DNA of 22,905 bases from an uncultured Clostridia bacterium (GTDB lineage: Bacteria; Bacillota_A; Clostridia; Oscillospirales; Oscillospiraceae): the NCBI GenBank assembly GCA_946408145.1, contig CAMJQX010000004.1, positions 1 through 22,905 of the forward strand, read 5' to 3'. Below, in pieces: positions 7,262 to 15,303 of this stretch. The translations under genes were made by a program, and so were the position numbers. Below the pieces are notes generated by a model, which ran no database searches, was not told where the DNA came from, and worked only from the letters and a program-made list of their open reading frames with translations. Positions within the stretch are counted from its first letter, which is position 1; every line of letters begins with the position of its first letter.

Positions 7262-8497
7262 ATGAAAAAGATTCTGGCAGTTCTGATGGCTGTGCTGATG
7301 CTCGCCTCTGTCGCCATGTGCGGCGGCGCGGTCGCATTTGCCGACGACAACGTGGAGATCCACTACGCCTACTGGGCGTCGATGGACGACTACTATGAGC
7401 AGTGCAAGGCTGACTTCGAAGCGAGCCATCCCGGCATCACCATCGTCCTGGAGCACACCTCCTGGGGCGAGTACTGGACCAAGCTCGAGGCCGCCGCGAC
7501 CGGCGGCAGCGTCGCCGACGTCTTCCACATGAACGGCGTGAACATCAACAAGTACGCCGACGGCGGCGTCCTGCTCCCGATCGACGACTACATCGCCAAG
7601 TCCGACATCGACCTGGCGAACTACCCGCCCGCCATGAACGAGATGTACAACTACGACGGCACGCAGTACGGCATCGCCATGGACTATGACACGATCGGCC
7701 TCTGGTACAACAAGGACCTCTTCGACAAGGCCGGCGTCGCCTACCCGACCAGCGACTGGACCTGGGACGATCTGACGGCCGCCGCTGCCGCCATCACCGG
7801 CATTGAGGACGGCGTGTACGGCATCTCCGCCGCCTATGACGAGCAGTCCGGCTTCTACAACACGGTCTTCGCCGAGGGCGGCTGGTTCGTCGACGGCGAG
7901 AACTTCGGCTTCAACGAGCCGGGCACCCGCGCCGGCATCCAGTGCTGGATCGACCTCATGAAGGCCGGCTACTCCCCCTCTGAGGCTTCCGTCGAAGAGA
8001 ACGCCGCCTACCTGCAGTTCATGGCCGGCAAGCTCGGCATGATCTTCTCCGGCGACTGGATGGTTCAGTACTACTCCTCTGAGGATTCCGCCGTGGCCGA
8101 TGTCTGCGACGTCGTTGAGCTGCCTCTGATGTCCACCGGCAAGCGCGCCTCCGTCATCCACGGCAAGGCCAACTGCATCTCCGTCGCCACCGAGCATCCC
8201 GACGAGGCCTGGGCCTGGGTCGAGTATCTGTCCGGCCCCGAGGCGATGCAGCGCCTGGGCGAGATGGGCATCGCCATCCCCAGCTACCTGGAGTACTCCC
8301 CGCTCTTCTTTGAAGCCAATCCGCAGTACAACATGGCGATCTACGCGGATGCGGCCGCCAATTACTCCTACGTCTACCCCGCCTCTGCCTTCAACGCCGA
8401 GTGGGGCGACATCATGTGGAACGAGCTGGTGCGCGCCTTCAACCTGGAGATCAGCGTTGACGAGGCCTGCGACAACATCATGGAACAGCTCGGATAA
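7262..8497 (+). CDS. Extracellular sugar-binding protein of an ABC importer (family 1)
   Basis: 411 residues; ATG 7262 follows AAGGAGG. Residues 1 to about 29 form a signal peptide (MKK, hydrophobic core, ending AVAFA before DDN). A Cys is present in VAMCGG, but the preceding Met does not fit a lipobox, so signal peptidase I cleavage after AFA is more likely. The mature protein has the family 1 pattern: YWASMDDYYEQCKADFEASHP, TSWGEYWTKLEAAATGG, WYNKDLFDKAGV, DWTWDDL, and MFSGDW-like MIFSGDWMVQYY. It would capture a sugar or oligosaccharide outside the cell and hand it to the two permeases downstream. A strong hairpin follows the gene and may raise its expression above the permeases. The ligand is unknown. 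Confidence 0.93.
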   Translation: MKKILAVLMAVLMLASVAMCGGAVAFADDNVEIHYAYWASMDDYYEQCKADFEASHPGITIVLEHTSWGEYWTKLEAAATGGSVADVFHMNGVNINKYADGGVLLPIDDYIAKSDIDLANYPPAMNEMYNYDGTQYGIAMDYDTIGLWYNKDLFDKAGVAYPTSDWTWDDLTAAAAAITGIEDGVYGISAAYDEQSGFYNTVFAEGGWFVDGENFGFNEPGTRAGIQCWIDLMKAGYSPSEASVEENAAYLQFMAGKLGMIFSGDWMVQYYSSEDSAVADVCDVVELPLMSTGKRASVIHGKANCISVATEHPDEAWAWVEYLSGPEAMQRLGEMGIAIPSYLEYSPLFFEANPQYNMAIYADAAANYSYVYPASAFNAEWGDIMWNELVRAFNLEISVDEACDNIMEQLG

Positions 8498-8512
8498 GAT
8501 TCCTGCGTCTCC

Positions 8513-8545
8513 GGCGGACGCGGCGGCAGAACCGCCGCGTCCGCC
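8513..8545 (+). terminator. Intra-operon hairpin / partial terminator after the binding-protein gene
   Basis: A 14-bp all-paired GC-rich stem (8513-8526 with 8532-8545) with the loop CAGAA, followed by TTTCA. It lies between the binding-protein stop (8497) and the first permease. Such hairpins commonly stabilise the upstream mRNA or let only part of the transcripts through, giving excess binding protein. Confidence 0.7.
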
Positions 8546-8590
8546 TTTCACACGATCGGCGCAGGCCGCCGAAACAAAGGAGGGAGCCTG

Positions 8591-9490
8591 TTGAAAAAAC
8601 GACATCTTACCCGAGACAAGCTGGGCAGCTGGCTGTGGGGCTACAGCATGATCCTGCCCCTGCTGCTGGGACTGGGCGTCTTCTATTTCTATCCTGTCGT
8701 CAAGGTTTTCCGCGACAGCTTATATAATGTGGGCGCGTTCAACAAGTCCTCCTGGGCGGGCCTGGCCAACTATGAAAAAATGTTCTCCGACTCCGGCATG
8801 TGGAAGAGCCTGGGCAACACCTTCTCCTACGTGCTGATCATCATCCCGGCGACGGTCTTCTTCTCGCTGGTGCTCGCGGCGCTCCTGAACACGAAGATCA
8901 AGGGGCGCGGTGTGTTCCGCGTCATCTTCTTCATCCCGACCGTCACCATGTCCGCCGCCATCGCCATGGTCTGGCGCTGGATCTTCAACGGGGACTTCGG
9001 CATCCTCAACTTTATCGTGACGCGCCTCGGCGGGCAGTCCCACTACTGGCTGAGCGAACAGGCGACCGCCCTCGTCTGTATCAGTCTGGTTTCTATCTGG
9101 ATGGGCGTGGGCTACAACATGATCATCCTGCTCGCGGGCATTCAGGGCATCCCCGCCGTCTACTACGAGGCGGCGGAGCTCGACGGCGCCTCCAAGATCC
9201 GGCAGTTTTTCACCATCACGCTGCCGCTGGTCTCCCCGACGCTGTTCTTCGTCCTGACCACGACCGTGATCTCGACCCTGCAGATCTTCGACGTCATCTA
9301 TATGATGATACCCGCCAAGAGCACCGCCCTGCGCTATACGCAGAGCGTGGTCATGTATTTCTACCGCAATGCCTTTGAATTCTCCAAGAAGGGCTACGCG
9401 AGCGCCATCGCCGTATTCCTTTTTGTTATCATCATGCTGCTGACCCTGCTGCAGATGCGCCTGCAGAAGAAGTGGGTCGTCTACGACTGA
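8591..9490 (+). CDS. Sugar ABC transporter permease, MalF/UgpA type
   Basis: 299 residues. The start is TTG at 8591, preceded by AAAGGAGGG at normal spacing; no ATG fits as well. Six membrane segments are visible, starting with MILPLLLGLGVFYFYPVV (20-37). The cytoplasmic EAA loop that contacts the ATPase is YYEAAELDGASKIRQFFTITLP (191-212). It should form the channel together with the protein from 9507. Spacing to the next gene is 16 bp. No ATPase is coded in the operon, so a shared MsmX/UgpC-like ATPase is presumably coded elsewhere. Confidence 0.95.
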   Translation: MKKRHLTRDKLGSWLWGYSMILPLLLGLGVFYFYPVVKVFRDSLYNVGAFNKSSWAGLANYEKMFSDSGMWKSLGNTFSYVLIIIPATVFFSLVLAALLNTKIKGRGVFRVIFFIPTVTMSAAIAMVWRWIFNGDFGILNFIVTRLGGQSHYWLSEQATALVCISLVSIWMGVGYNMIILLAGIQGIPAVYYEAAELDGASKIRQFFTITLPLVSPTLFFVLTTTVISTLQIFDVIYMMIPAKSTALRYTQSVVMYFYRNAFEFSKKGYASAIAVFLFVIIMLLTLLQMRLQKKWVVYD

Positions 9491-9506
9491 GGAAGGAGGA
9501 GAGCAC

Positions 9507-10349
9507 ATGGAGAAAACGCTGCATCGGAAAAAAGCCTCCGGCGGAAGGGCGATCGTCTACATCGTCCTGCTCCTCGGCTGCTTCATCACGCTCGCGCCCT
9601 TCCTGTGGATGTTCCTGACCTCCTTCAAGACCCAGGTCGAGGCGGTGTCCATCCCGCCTTCGATCCTGCCGCGGCACTGGGACACCAGCTCCTACCTGAC
9701 GCTTTCCAGCAAGCTGCCCTTCTGGCGCATGTACGGCAACACCGTGCTGACCGCGATCATCATCGTTACGGCCCAGCTGACGCTCTGCTCGCTGGCGGGC
9801 TACGCCTTCGCCCGCATCCATTTCCCGGGGCGCGACGCTCTGTTCGTGCTGTGCCTGGCGGTGCTGATGATCCCGAGCTCCTTCCTGATCCTGCCGCAGT
9901 ATCTGACGATCCAGAAGATGGGGCTTCTGAACACGCTGCGCGCCGTCTACCTGCCGAACCTCTTCTCCGCCTTCGGCACCTTCCTGATGCGGCAGTTCTT
10001 CCTGTCGATCCCGCAGGAGCTCGAGGACGCCGCGCGCATCGACGGCTGCAGCCACGGCCGCATCTTCCTGCAGATCATGCTGCCGCTCGTAAAGCCCGGC
10101 CTCGTCTCGCTCGGCGTGCTGACGCTGCGCTTTGCGTGGAACAACCTCATGTGGCCGATGATCGTCAACACCTCGCCGGACAAGATGACCCTCGCCGCCG
10201 GTCTGAGCTACCTGCAGGGGCAGTACGTGACCGACTATCCGAGCATCATGGCGGGCGCGCTGCTGTCGATCATCCCGCTGATCATCATCTACGCGATCTT
10301 CCAGAAGCAGTTCATCGAAGGCATCGCCCTGACGGGCATCAAGGGGTGA
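9507..10349 (+). CDS. Sugar ABC transporter permease, MalG/UgpE type
   Basis: 280 residues; ATG after GGAAGGAGGAG. The N-terminal pattern (VYIVLLLGCFITLAPFLWMFLTSFKT) and the internal SLAGYAFARIHFPGRD and MIPSSFLILPQY stretches are typical of MalG-like permeases. The EAA loop is QELEDAARIDGCSHGRIFLQ (170-189). About six membrane segments are present. It pairs with the permease coded just upstream and is followed after 4 bp by the kinase gene, which suggests translational coupling. Confidence 0.95.
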   Translation: MEKTLHRKKASGGRAIVYIVLLLGCFITLAPFLWMFLTSFKTQVEAVSIPPSILPRHWDTSSYLTLSSKLPFWRMYGNTVLTAIIIVTAQLTLCSLAGYAFARIHFPGRDALFVLCLAVLMIPSSFLILPQYLTIQKMGLLNTLRAVYLPNLFSAFGTFLMRQFFLSIPQELEDAARIDGCSHGRIFLQIMLPLVKPGLVSLGVLTLRFAWNNLMWPMIVNTSPDKMTLAAGLSYLQGQYVTDYPSIMAGALLSIIPLIIIYAIFQKQFIEGIALTGIKG

Positions 10350-10353
10350 GACG

Positions 10354-11418
10354 ATGGAACAGGCGATCCGGGCCTTCTGTCTGGAGGGCGAGCCCCTCTC
10401 CTGCGAGCGCTACGGCATGGGGCACATCAACCGCACCTATCTGGTCGTGACGGACGCGCCGCGCCGCTATATCCTGCAGCGCCTGAGCCGGGAGGCCTTT
10501 CACGACATCCCCGGCCTGATGGAGAACGTCCGCGCGGTCACGGAATATCTCTCGCGGCAGACGGACGATCCGCGCGCATGCCTGCATCTCGTGCCGACGC
10601 ATGACGGCGGCTGCTGGCACCGCGACGCGGAGGGCGAATACTGGCGCGTCTATGACTTCGTGGAGGACAGCATCTGCCTGCAGGCCGCGGAGAGCCCCGA
10701 GGACTTCTATCAGAGCGCCGTCGCCTTCGGCAGCTTTCAGCGCCTTCTGCGCGCCTTCCCCGCCGGGACGCTGCACGAGACGATCCCCGACTTTCACAAT
10801 ACGCCGGATCGTTACCGGAAATTCGACGCCGCTCTGCGCGCGGACCCGCTCGGCCGCGCCGCGGGCGTCGGGCCGGAGATCGACTTCGTCCTCTCCCGCC
10901 GGGAGGAGGCGGGCACGCTCCAGCGCATGCGGGAAGACGGCACGCTGTCGCTGCGCGTCACGCACAACGACACCAAGCTCAACAACGTCATGCTCGACGC
11001 GAAGACCCGCCGCGCCCTCTGCGTGATCGATCTCGACACGGTCATGCCGGGCCTCGCCGCCTACGATTTCGGCGACTCGATCCGTTTCGGCGCCTCGACC
11101 GCCGCGGAGGACGAGCGGGATCTCGACCGGGTCCGCATGGATCCGGAGCTCTACCGGACCTTCGTGCGCGGCTTTGTCCCCGCCTGCGGCGGGCTGACGG
11201 AGGCGGAGCTCGACTCCCTGCCCTGGGGCGCGCGGCTCATGACGCTCGAATGCGGGCTGCGCTTCCTGACGGATTATCTGAGCGGCGACGTCTATTTCTC
11301 CACCGCCTTCCCGGAGCACAATCTGGTCCGCGCGCGCAACCAGTTCCGGCTCGTGGAGGACATGGAGGAAAAATGGGAGGACATGCGGCGGATCGTCCGC
11401 GGCGAGCTCTCCCCCTGA
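10354..11418 (+). CDS. Sugar kinase of the aminoglycoside phosphotransferase fold, N-acetylhexosamine 1-kinase-like
   Basis: 354 residues, close to the roughly 360 of NahK. The ATP-binding loop is YGMGHINRTYLV (20-31). The catalytic loop is RVTHNDTKLNNVML (201-214) with Asp-206 as the base and paired Asn residues for metal. IDLDTVMPG (225-233) supplies the second metal-binding Asp, and YDFGDSIRFGA (237-247) is characteristic of the NahK group rather than of antibiotic kinases. NahK phosphorylates GlcNAc/GalNAc at C1 in the lacto-N-biose pathway. Its place at the end of a sugar import operon supports a sugar 1-kinase role. The exact sugar is not certain, and no lacto-N-biose phosphorylase is coded here. 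The start (ATG 10354) is 4 bp past the permease stop. Confidence 0.8.
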   Translation: MEQAIRAFCLEGEPLSCERYGMGHINRTYLVVTDAPRRYILQRLSREAFHDIPGLMENVRAVTEYLSRQTDDPRACLHLVPTHDGGCWHRDAEGEYWRVYDFVEDSICLQAAESPEDFYQSAVAFGSFQRLLRAFPAGTLHETIPDFHNTPDRYRKFDAALRADPLGRAAGVGPEIDFVLSRREEAGTLQRMREDGTLSLRVTHNDTKLNNVMLDAKTRRALCVIDLDTVMPGLAAYDFGDSIRFGASTAAEDERDLDRVRMDPELYRTFVRGFVPACGGLTEAELDSLPWGARLMTLECGLRFLTDYLSGDVYFSTAFPEHNLVRARNQFRLVEDMEEKWEDMRRIVRGELSP

Positions 11419-11436
11419 CACAGTTCTTCTCATAAC

Positions 11437-11476
11437 GAAACGGGAGACCGACACCATGGTGTCGGTCTCCCGTTTC
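11437..11476. terminator. Bidirectional terminator between the sugar operon and the methyltransferase gene
   Basis: A perfect 40-bp palindrome: 18-bp stem (11437-11454 with 11459-11476) and the loop CATG, with TTTG after it on the plus strand and a GTTAT stretch after it on the minus strand. It lies between two convergent operons (stops at 11418 and 11495). Confidence 0.9.
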
Positions 11477-11494
11477 TTTGTGCGTTTCGATCGC

Positions 11495-12268
11495 TCAGAT
11501 CCGCCAACAGATCCAGGCCGCGGTGGTGTTCACCGCATCGCGGATGAGGCCGTCCGCGCCGGCGAGCCCGGCGGCCGCCGCAAGGGCGGCGGGATAGATC
11601 CCCTCCCGCTCCTCCGGCTCGAAGTAGCGGCGGCAGAGATAGTCCGCCATATCCTCCGGGCTGCGCTCGTCCGCCCAGTCGTAGGGGACGACTTTCACCC
11701 GCGGCGCATAGCCCGCCTCCTCCACGGCCCTGACCATGGCTGCCACGTCGTCGGACAGTCTGTCCATCATCGGGCGCGGCTCGACGCCCATTTTCCGCAT
11801 CAGCAGATCCCGCGTGGGCTGCTCCCAGCTTTGAAAGCGGGCGAGGAAGCACCAGCCGCGGCTGAGCGCGCTCATCTTCCGCACCGCGTCGGCGCCGTCG
11901 ATCGCGGGCGACATGGTGGAGAACACAAAGTCGAAGCCTTCGGCAAAGGCGGGCTCCGCGCCGCTCGCCTCGCGGAAATCGCAGGCGTACACGCGCCACG
12001 GCGTATCGTATTCGGCCATGTTCCGCTCCGCCTGCCGGATCATCTCGTCGGAGAGGTCCGTCAGCGTGACGTCACAGCCGAGCCCGGCCAGATAAGTCCC
12101 GTATTTCCCGACGCCGCAGCCGATATCCAGCACGCGGCAGCCGGGGCGGATCATGCCCTCCTCCTGCCAGAAGCGCAGGAGCGCGGCGCTGTATTCGCTT
12201 ATTCCGAGGGTGAAGACCTTCTGGTAGTCTCCCGCCGCCTCGTCCCAGCTCTTCTTTTCGTCGTTCAT
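11495..12268 (-). CDS. Class I SAM-dependent methyltransferase at the end of a chelate-uptake operon
   Basis: 257 residues; ATG at 12268 with AGGAG upstream, 13 bp after the ATPase gene stop. SAM-binding motif I is VLDIGCGVGKYG (46-57); motif II contains VTLTDLSDEMIRQAERN (67-83), Asp-71 fitting the ribose contact; CDFREASG and FDFVFSTMSPAI follow as the later motifs. The C-terminal half is rich in Arg and Trp and ends TAAWICWRI. No substrate can be named. Being the last gene of an operon for an iron/corrinoid/haem-type importer, it may modify the imported chelate or a precursor of it; that is an inference from position only. Confidence 0.85.
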   Translation of the reverse strand: MNDEKKSWDEAAGDYQKVFTLGISEYSAALLRFWQEEGMIRPGCRVLDIGCGVGKYGTYLAGLGCDVTLTDLSDEMIRQAERNMAEYDTPWRVYACDFREASGAEPAFAEGFDFVFSTMSPAIDGADAVRKMSALSRGWCFLARFQSWEQPTRDLLMRKMGVEPRPMMDRLSDDVAAMVRAVEEAGYAPRVKVVPYDWADERSPEDMADYLCRRYFEPEEREGIYPAALAAAAGLAGADGLIRDAVNTTAAWICWRI

Positions 12269-12281
12269 CGCTTCGCGCTCC

Positions 12282-13049
12282 TCAATGCACGTCCGGGAAG
12301 GGCACGACGACCGGGATCCCGCGGTGCTCGATGATATGGACGTGCATGCTGTACACCGCCTCGATGTTCTCCGGCGTCATGCATTCCGCCCCGCCGCTGG
12401 CATAGACGCCGCTGTCCTTCAAAAGCAGGAAGCGGTCGCTGTAGCGGATGGCGAGGTTCAGATCGTGCAGGACGGTGATGACGCAGATGTTCCGCTCCTC
12501 CGCGATCTCCCGCACGAGCTGCATGACCTCGTGCTGGTTGCGCGGGTCGAGATTGCTGGTCGGCTCGTCGAGCAGCAGCAGGCGCGGCTCCTGCGCGAGC
12601 GCGCGGGCCAGCAGCACCTTCTGCGCCTCGCCGCCGGAGAGATGGGAGAGCGGCCGCATCGCCAGATGCGTCAGCTTCAAGCGCTCGAGGAGGGCCGAGA
12701 CGACCTCGCGGTCGTGCTCGGAGACGTCCCAGCGGATATAGGGCCGCCGTCCGAGCAGCACCGTGTCGAACACGAGCAGGTCCGAGGAGCGCGCGTTCTG
12801 CGCGACATAGGCCACCTGCCGGGCCATTTCGTTTGCCGAGAGCGTGAACACGTCCTGCCCGTTGATCAGCACCTGCCCGCTCTGCGGGCGCAGGATCCGG
12901 TCGATGCACTTGAGCAGCGTGCTCTTGCCGGCGCCGTTGTTGCCGAGGACGGAGGCGCACTGCCCGTCCGCGAGGGAAAAGCTCACGTCGCGCAGGACGG
13001 GCGCGGCGTTTTTGTCGTAGGCAAAGCCGATGTTTTTCAGCTCAATCAT
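12282..13049 (-). CDS. ABC transporter ATPase, FepC/BtuD type
   Basis: 255 residues. Walker A is GNNGAGKST (36-44), the signature LSGGEAQ (137-143), Walker B LLLLDEP (157-163) and the H-loop His at 195 (VLHDLN), all intact. The Q-loop is YVAQNAR (81-87). The protein drives uptake through the FecCD permease. Its start codon lies inside the end of the permease gene (8-bp overlap, 13042-13049), so the two are translated together. The CysN/metal-chelate subgroup fits the NNGAGKST and HDLNLAIRYSDR pattern. Confidence 0.95.
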   Translation of the reverse strand: MIELKNIGFAYDKNAAPVLRDVSFSLADGQCASVLGNNGAGKSTLLKCIDRILRPQSGQVLINGQDVFTLSANEMARQVAYVAQNARSSDLLVFDTVLLGRRPYIRWDVSEHDREVVSALLERLKLTHLAMRPLSHLSGGEAQKVLLARALAQEPRLLLLDEPTSNLDPRNQHEVMQLVREIAEERNICVITVLHDLNLAIRYSDRFLLLKDSGVYASGGAECMTPENIEAVYSMHVHIIEHRGIPVVVPFPDVH

Positions 13050-14118
13050 AGCGGCGCGCCCCCTTGAACAGCAGGATCAGGAAGACCGGGCCGCCGATGA
13101 AGGACATGATCGCGCCGATCGGCAGGATCACCGGCTGGGCGATCAGCTTCGCCGCGGCGTCCGCGAGCAGCAGGAGCAGCGCGCCGCAGATGGCGGAGCC
13201 GGGGATCAGATAGCGGTGGTCGTTGCCGACGAAGAAGCGCATCATGTGCGGCGCGATCAGGCCGACAAAGCTGATGATGCCCGCGAAGGAGACCGCGGCC
13301 GCCGCCGAGAGCGAGCAGACCGCCATGCTCACGAGCATGAGGCGTTCGGCGTTCACGCCGAGGCTCTTGGCCGTGTCGAAGCCCGCCTCCATCGCGTTGT
13401 AGTTCCAGCGGTTGAACATGTAGAACACCAGGCACAGGAGGAAGACCGCGCCGAGGAAGCGCAGATCCTTCCAGCCGACGTTGCCGAGGTTGCCGAAGGT
13501 CCAGAACACCACCGCGCCGAGCGAGGTGTCGTCTGCAAAATACTGCAGGAGCGTGCTGCCGCCGGCAAACATCGCGCTCAGCGCCGTGCCGGCGAGGACG
13601 AGCCCGCCCGGCCCGATGCCGCGCCGCAGGCGGGAGATCGCGATCACGACCAGGGAGGAGATCGAGCCGAACACGAAGGCGCAGAGCGTCACGGTGTAGG
13701 GATTGGAGACGGAGACGGTGTTGTTGGACAGCGAGTTTGTGATCATGCCGCCGCCGAAGACGATGATGCCCAGCGCCGCGCCGAAGGCCGCGCCCTGCGA
13801 GACGCCGAGCGTGGAGGCCGAGGCGAGGGGGTTGCGCAGCACGCACTGCATCACCGCGCCGGACGAGGCCAGCAGCGCCCCGATGACGATCGCGGCGAGG
13901 GCGCGCGGCAGGCGGATGTTCATCACTGCCGTGACGTGCTTTTTCTCGGCCGTGCCGAAAAATACGCGCAGGATATCCACGGGGCTCAGCCGGATGGAGC
14001 CGATCCCCATGTAAAGGATGGCCGAAAGCAGCGTCACGAGCAGCGCTGCGATCAGCGCTGCCCGTTTCCGCCGCGTGTGGCGTTCGTATTGCTTCAGCGT
14101 TTCTGCCTGGATCTGCAA
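13042..14118 (-). CDS. FecCD-family ABC transporter permease (iron-siderophore, haem or corrinoid)
   Basis: 358 residues. The start is TTG at 14118, with AAGGAG about nine bases upstream. Family marks include RLPRALAAIVIGALLASSGA (near 68-87), MQCVLRNPLASASTLGVSQGAA directly after, GLVLAGTALSAMFAG, FAGIISFVGLIAPHMMR, and the end GAIMSFIGGPVFLILLF. Eight to ten membrane segments are visible. Partner genes are the binding protein 13 bp upstream and the ATPase overlapping its end. The family transports ferric siderophores, haem and vitamin B12; the substrate cannot be chosen from the sequence. Confidence 0.95.
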   Translation of the reverse strand: MQIQAETLKQYERHTRRKRAALIAALLVTLLSAILYMGIGSIRLSPVDILRVFFGTAEKKHVTAVMNIRLPRALAAIVIGALLASSGAVMQCVLRNPLASASTLGVSQGAAFGAALGIIVFGGGMITNSLSNNTVSVSNPYTVTLCAFVFGSISSLVVIAISRLRRGIGPGGLVLAGTALSAMFAGGSTLLQYFADDTSLGAVVFWTFGNLGNVGWKDLRFLGAVFLLCLVFYMFNRWNYNAMEAGFDTAKSLGVNAERLMLVSMAVCSLSAAAAVSFAGIISFVGLIAPHMMRFFVGNDHRYLIPGSAICGALLLLLADAAAKLIAQPVILPIGAIMSFIGGPVFLILLFKGARRYD

Positions 14119-14131
14119 GAGAAATCGCTCC

Positions 14132-15214
14132 TTATTCGCCCAGCGTCACCGGCCCGTAGCCCAGTCCGGCCTCGGCCAGCAGCTCAAGATAGCCCTCGTG
14201 CCCGAGGAAGAATTCGAAGATCTCCGCGGCCTTCGCCTCGAAGTCCACATCCTCGAAGGCCTCGGGATAGAGGAGGCTCCCCGCGAAGTAGGCGCTCACG
14301 AGCGGGATCTCCACGTTGGTGTAGTTGGCCGTCGCGTTGGGCCACTGGTAGACCTGGCCGTTCTTCACGGCGCTCAGCTCGTTGAAGAAATCGCTGTCCT
14401 CCGCGTACTCCTGCGCGATCAGCTCGAGATTGCCCGCGTCGAGGATGATGATGTCCGGATCCCAGGCCAGGATCTGCTCGCGGTCGACCTCCACGCCCTT
14501 GGGCTTGCCGTCGGCCAGGCCCTCGGCGGCGTCCTTTGCGTGGACGGCGGCGAGGATCGCGCTGTTGGCGTACACGCCGCTGATGCCGTGCCCGCCGCGG
14601 AAGGTGGCCGCAGCGCCGAGGCAGAGGGGCTTGTCCGCGTCGGGGATCTCCGCGGTGCGCGCGTCGAGATCGTCGAGGCAGTCGTGGATCATGGCGATGA
14701 CCGCCTCGGCGCGCTCGGAGACGCCGCAGGCGTCGCCGAAGACGCGCAGCGCCAGCTCATAGTCCTCGCCGAAGAGCGTGCCCTGAGGCGCCGCGACGAC
14801 CATGCAGCCGAGCTGGTCCTCGATGTTCGCGACGATGTCCTCCTCATAGGTGCAGAGGATCACGTCGGGCTCGGCGGCGAGGATGGCCTCGGGGTTGACC
14901 TCGCCGTAGCCGCCGGAGGCGACGACGGGCAGATCGGCCCAGAGCTCCTGATTGAACACGCCGTAGGCCATGAACAGGCTCTTGCTCTGGTCACCGTTGG
15001 CCACGGAGACCATCTTGTCCGCAAGGCCGAGATAGGTGGCCATGCGCGAGGCGTTGCCGAGGGTGACGATGCGCTCGACCTTCACGGGGACCTCGACCTC
15101 GCGGCCCAGTCCGTCGACGATGGTGCGGGTATCCTCGGCGTAAGCGACGCCGCCCGCCACGCTCACGGAGAGCAGCAGGACGACGGCCATCAGCAGAGAA
15201 ATCAGTTTTTTCAT
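14132..15214 (-). CDS. Metal-chelate ABC transporter binding protein (FepB/BtuF type)
   Basis: 360 residues; ATG at 15214 follows AAAGGAGAAG. A signal peptide ends near residue 26 (GGVAYA before EDT), a signal peptidase I site; there is no Cys at all in this region, so it is not a lipoprotein by sequence. The mature part begins RTIVDGLGREVEVPVKVERIV, the typical opening of Peripla_BP_2 proteins, followed by NPEAILAAEPDVILC, IAMIHDCLDDL and a second lobe with DREQILAWDPDIIILD and VKNGQVYQWP. It should bind a ferric siderophore, haem or corrinoid outside the membrane. It is the first gene of the four-gene operon. Confidence 0.93.
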   Translation of the reverse strand: MKKLISLLMAVVLLLSVSVAGGVAYAEDTRTIVDGLGREVEVPVKVERIVTLGNASRMATYLGLADKMVSVANGDQSKSLFMAYGVFNQELWADLPVVASGGYGEVNPEAILAAEPDVILCTYEEDIVANIEDQLGCMVVAAPQGTLFGEDYELALRVFGDACGVSERAEAVIAMIHDCLDDLDARTAEIPDADKPLCLGAAATFRGGHGISGVYANSAILAAVHAKDAAEGLADGKPKGVEVDREQILAWDPDIIILDAGNLELIAQEYAEDSDFFNELSAVKNGQVYQWPNATANYTNVEIPLVSAYFAGSLLYPEAFEDVDFEAKAAEIFEFFLGHEGYLELLAEAGLGYGPVTLGE

Positions 15215-15259
15215 TGTTCTTCTCCTTTTTTGCTCAGTCTGTGTTTTGTTGCGCGGTCA

Positions 15260-15276
15260 AATGCGATATCTGCATT
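15260..15276. promoter_or_regulatory. Inverted repeat at the start site of the chelate-uptake operon
   Basis: AATGC-N7-GCATT, overlapping the -10 box and start site used for the minus-strand operon. It is in the right place for a repressor but does not match the usual Fur or DtxR boxes. Confidence 0.4.
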
Positions 15277-15302
15277 ATAACCGAGCGCGCATCCCCACGG
15301 AA
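15274..15302 (-). promoter_or_regulatory. Promoter of the chelate-uptake operon
   Basis: A perfect TATAAT (15279-15274) on the minus strand; the -35 position 17 bases upstream reads TTCCGT, a weak match. Transcription would start near 15267, about 50 bases before the ATG. No cobalamin-riboswitch-sized leader is possible in that space. Confidence 0.5.
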
Positions 15303-15303
15303 G

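Noticed and set aside
6989..8605. Long minus-strand frame across the oxidoreductase and binding-protein genes
   Set aside because: Shadow frame with no recognisable domain; both plus-strand genes are well supported.
11456..11500. ATG at 11456 as the start of a plus-strand gene
   Set aside because: It is the loop of the bidirectional terminator and the frame beyond is antisense to the methyltransferase.
13030..14385. Plus-strand frame rich in Arg/Asp/Glu antisense to the FecCD permease
   Set aside because: Repetitive charged composition comes from the reverse of hydrophobic codons; no start signal.
15215..15300. Cobalamin riboswitch before the chelate-uptake operon
   Set aside because: The leader from the predicted start is only about 50 bases and no B12-box was recognised.
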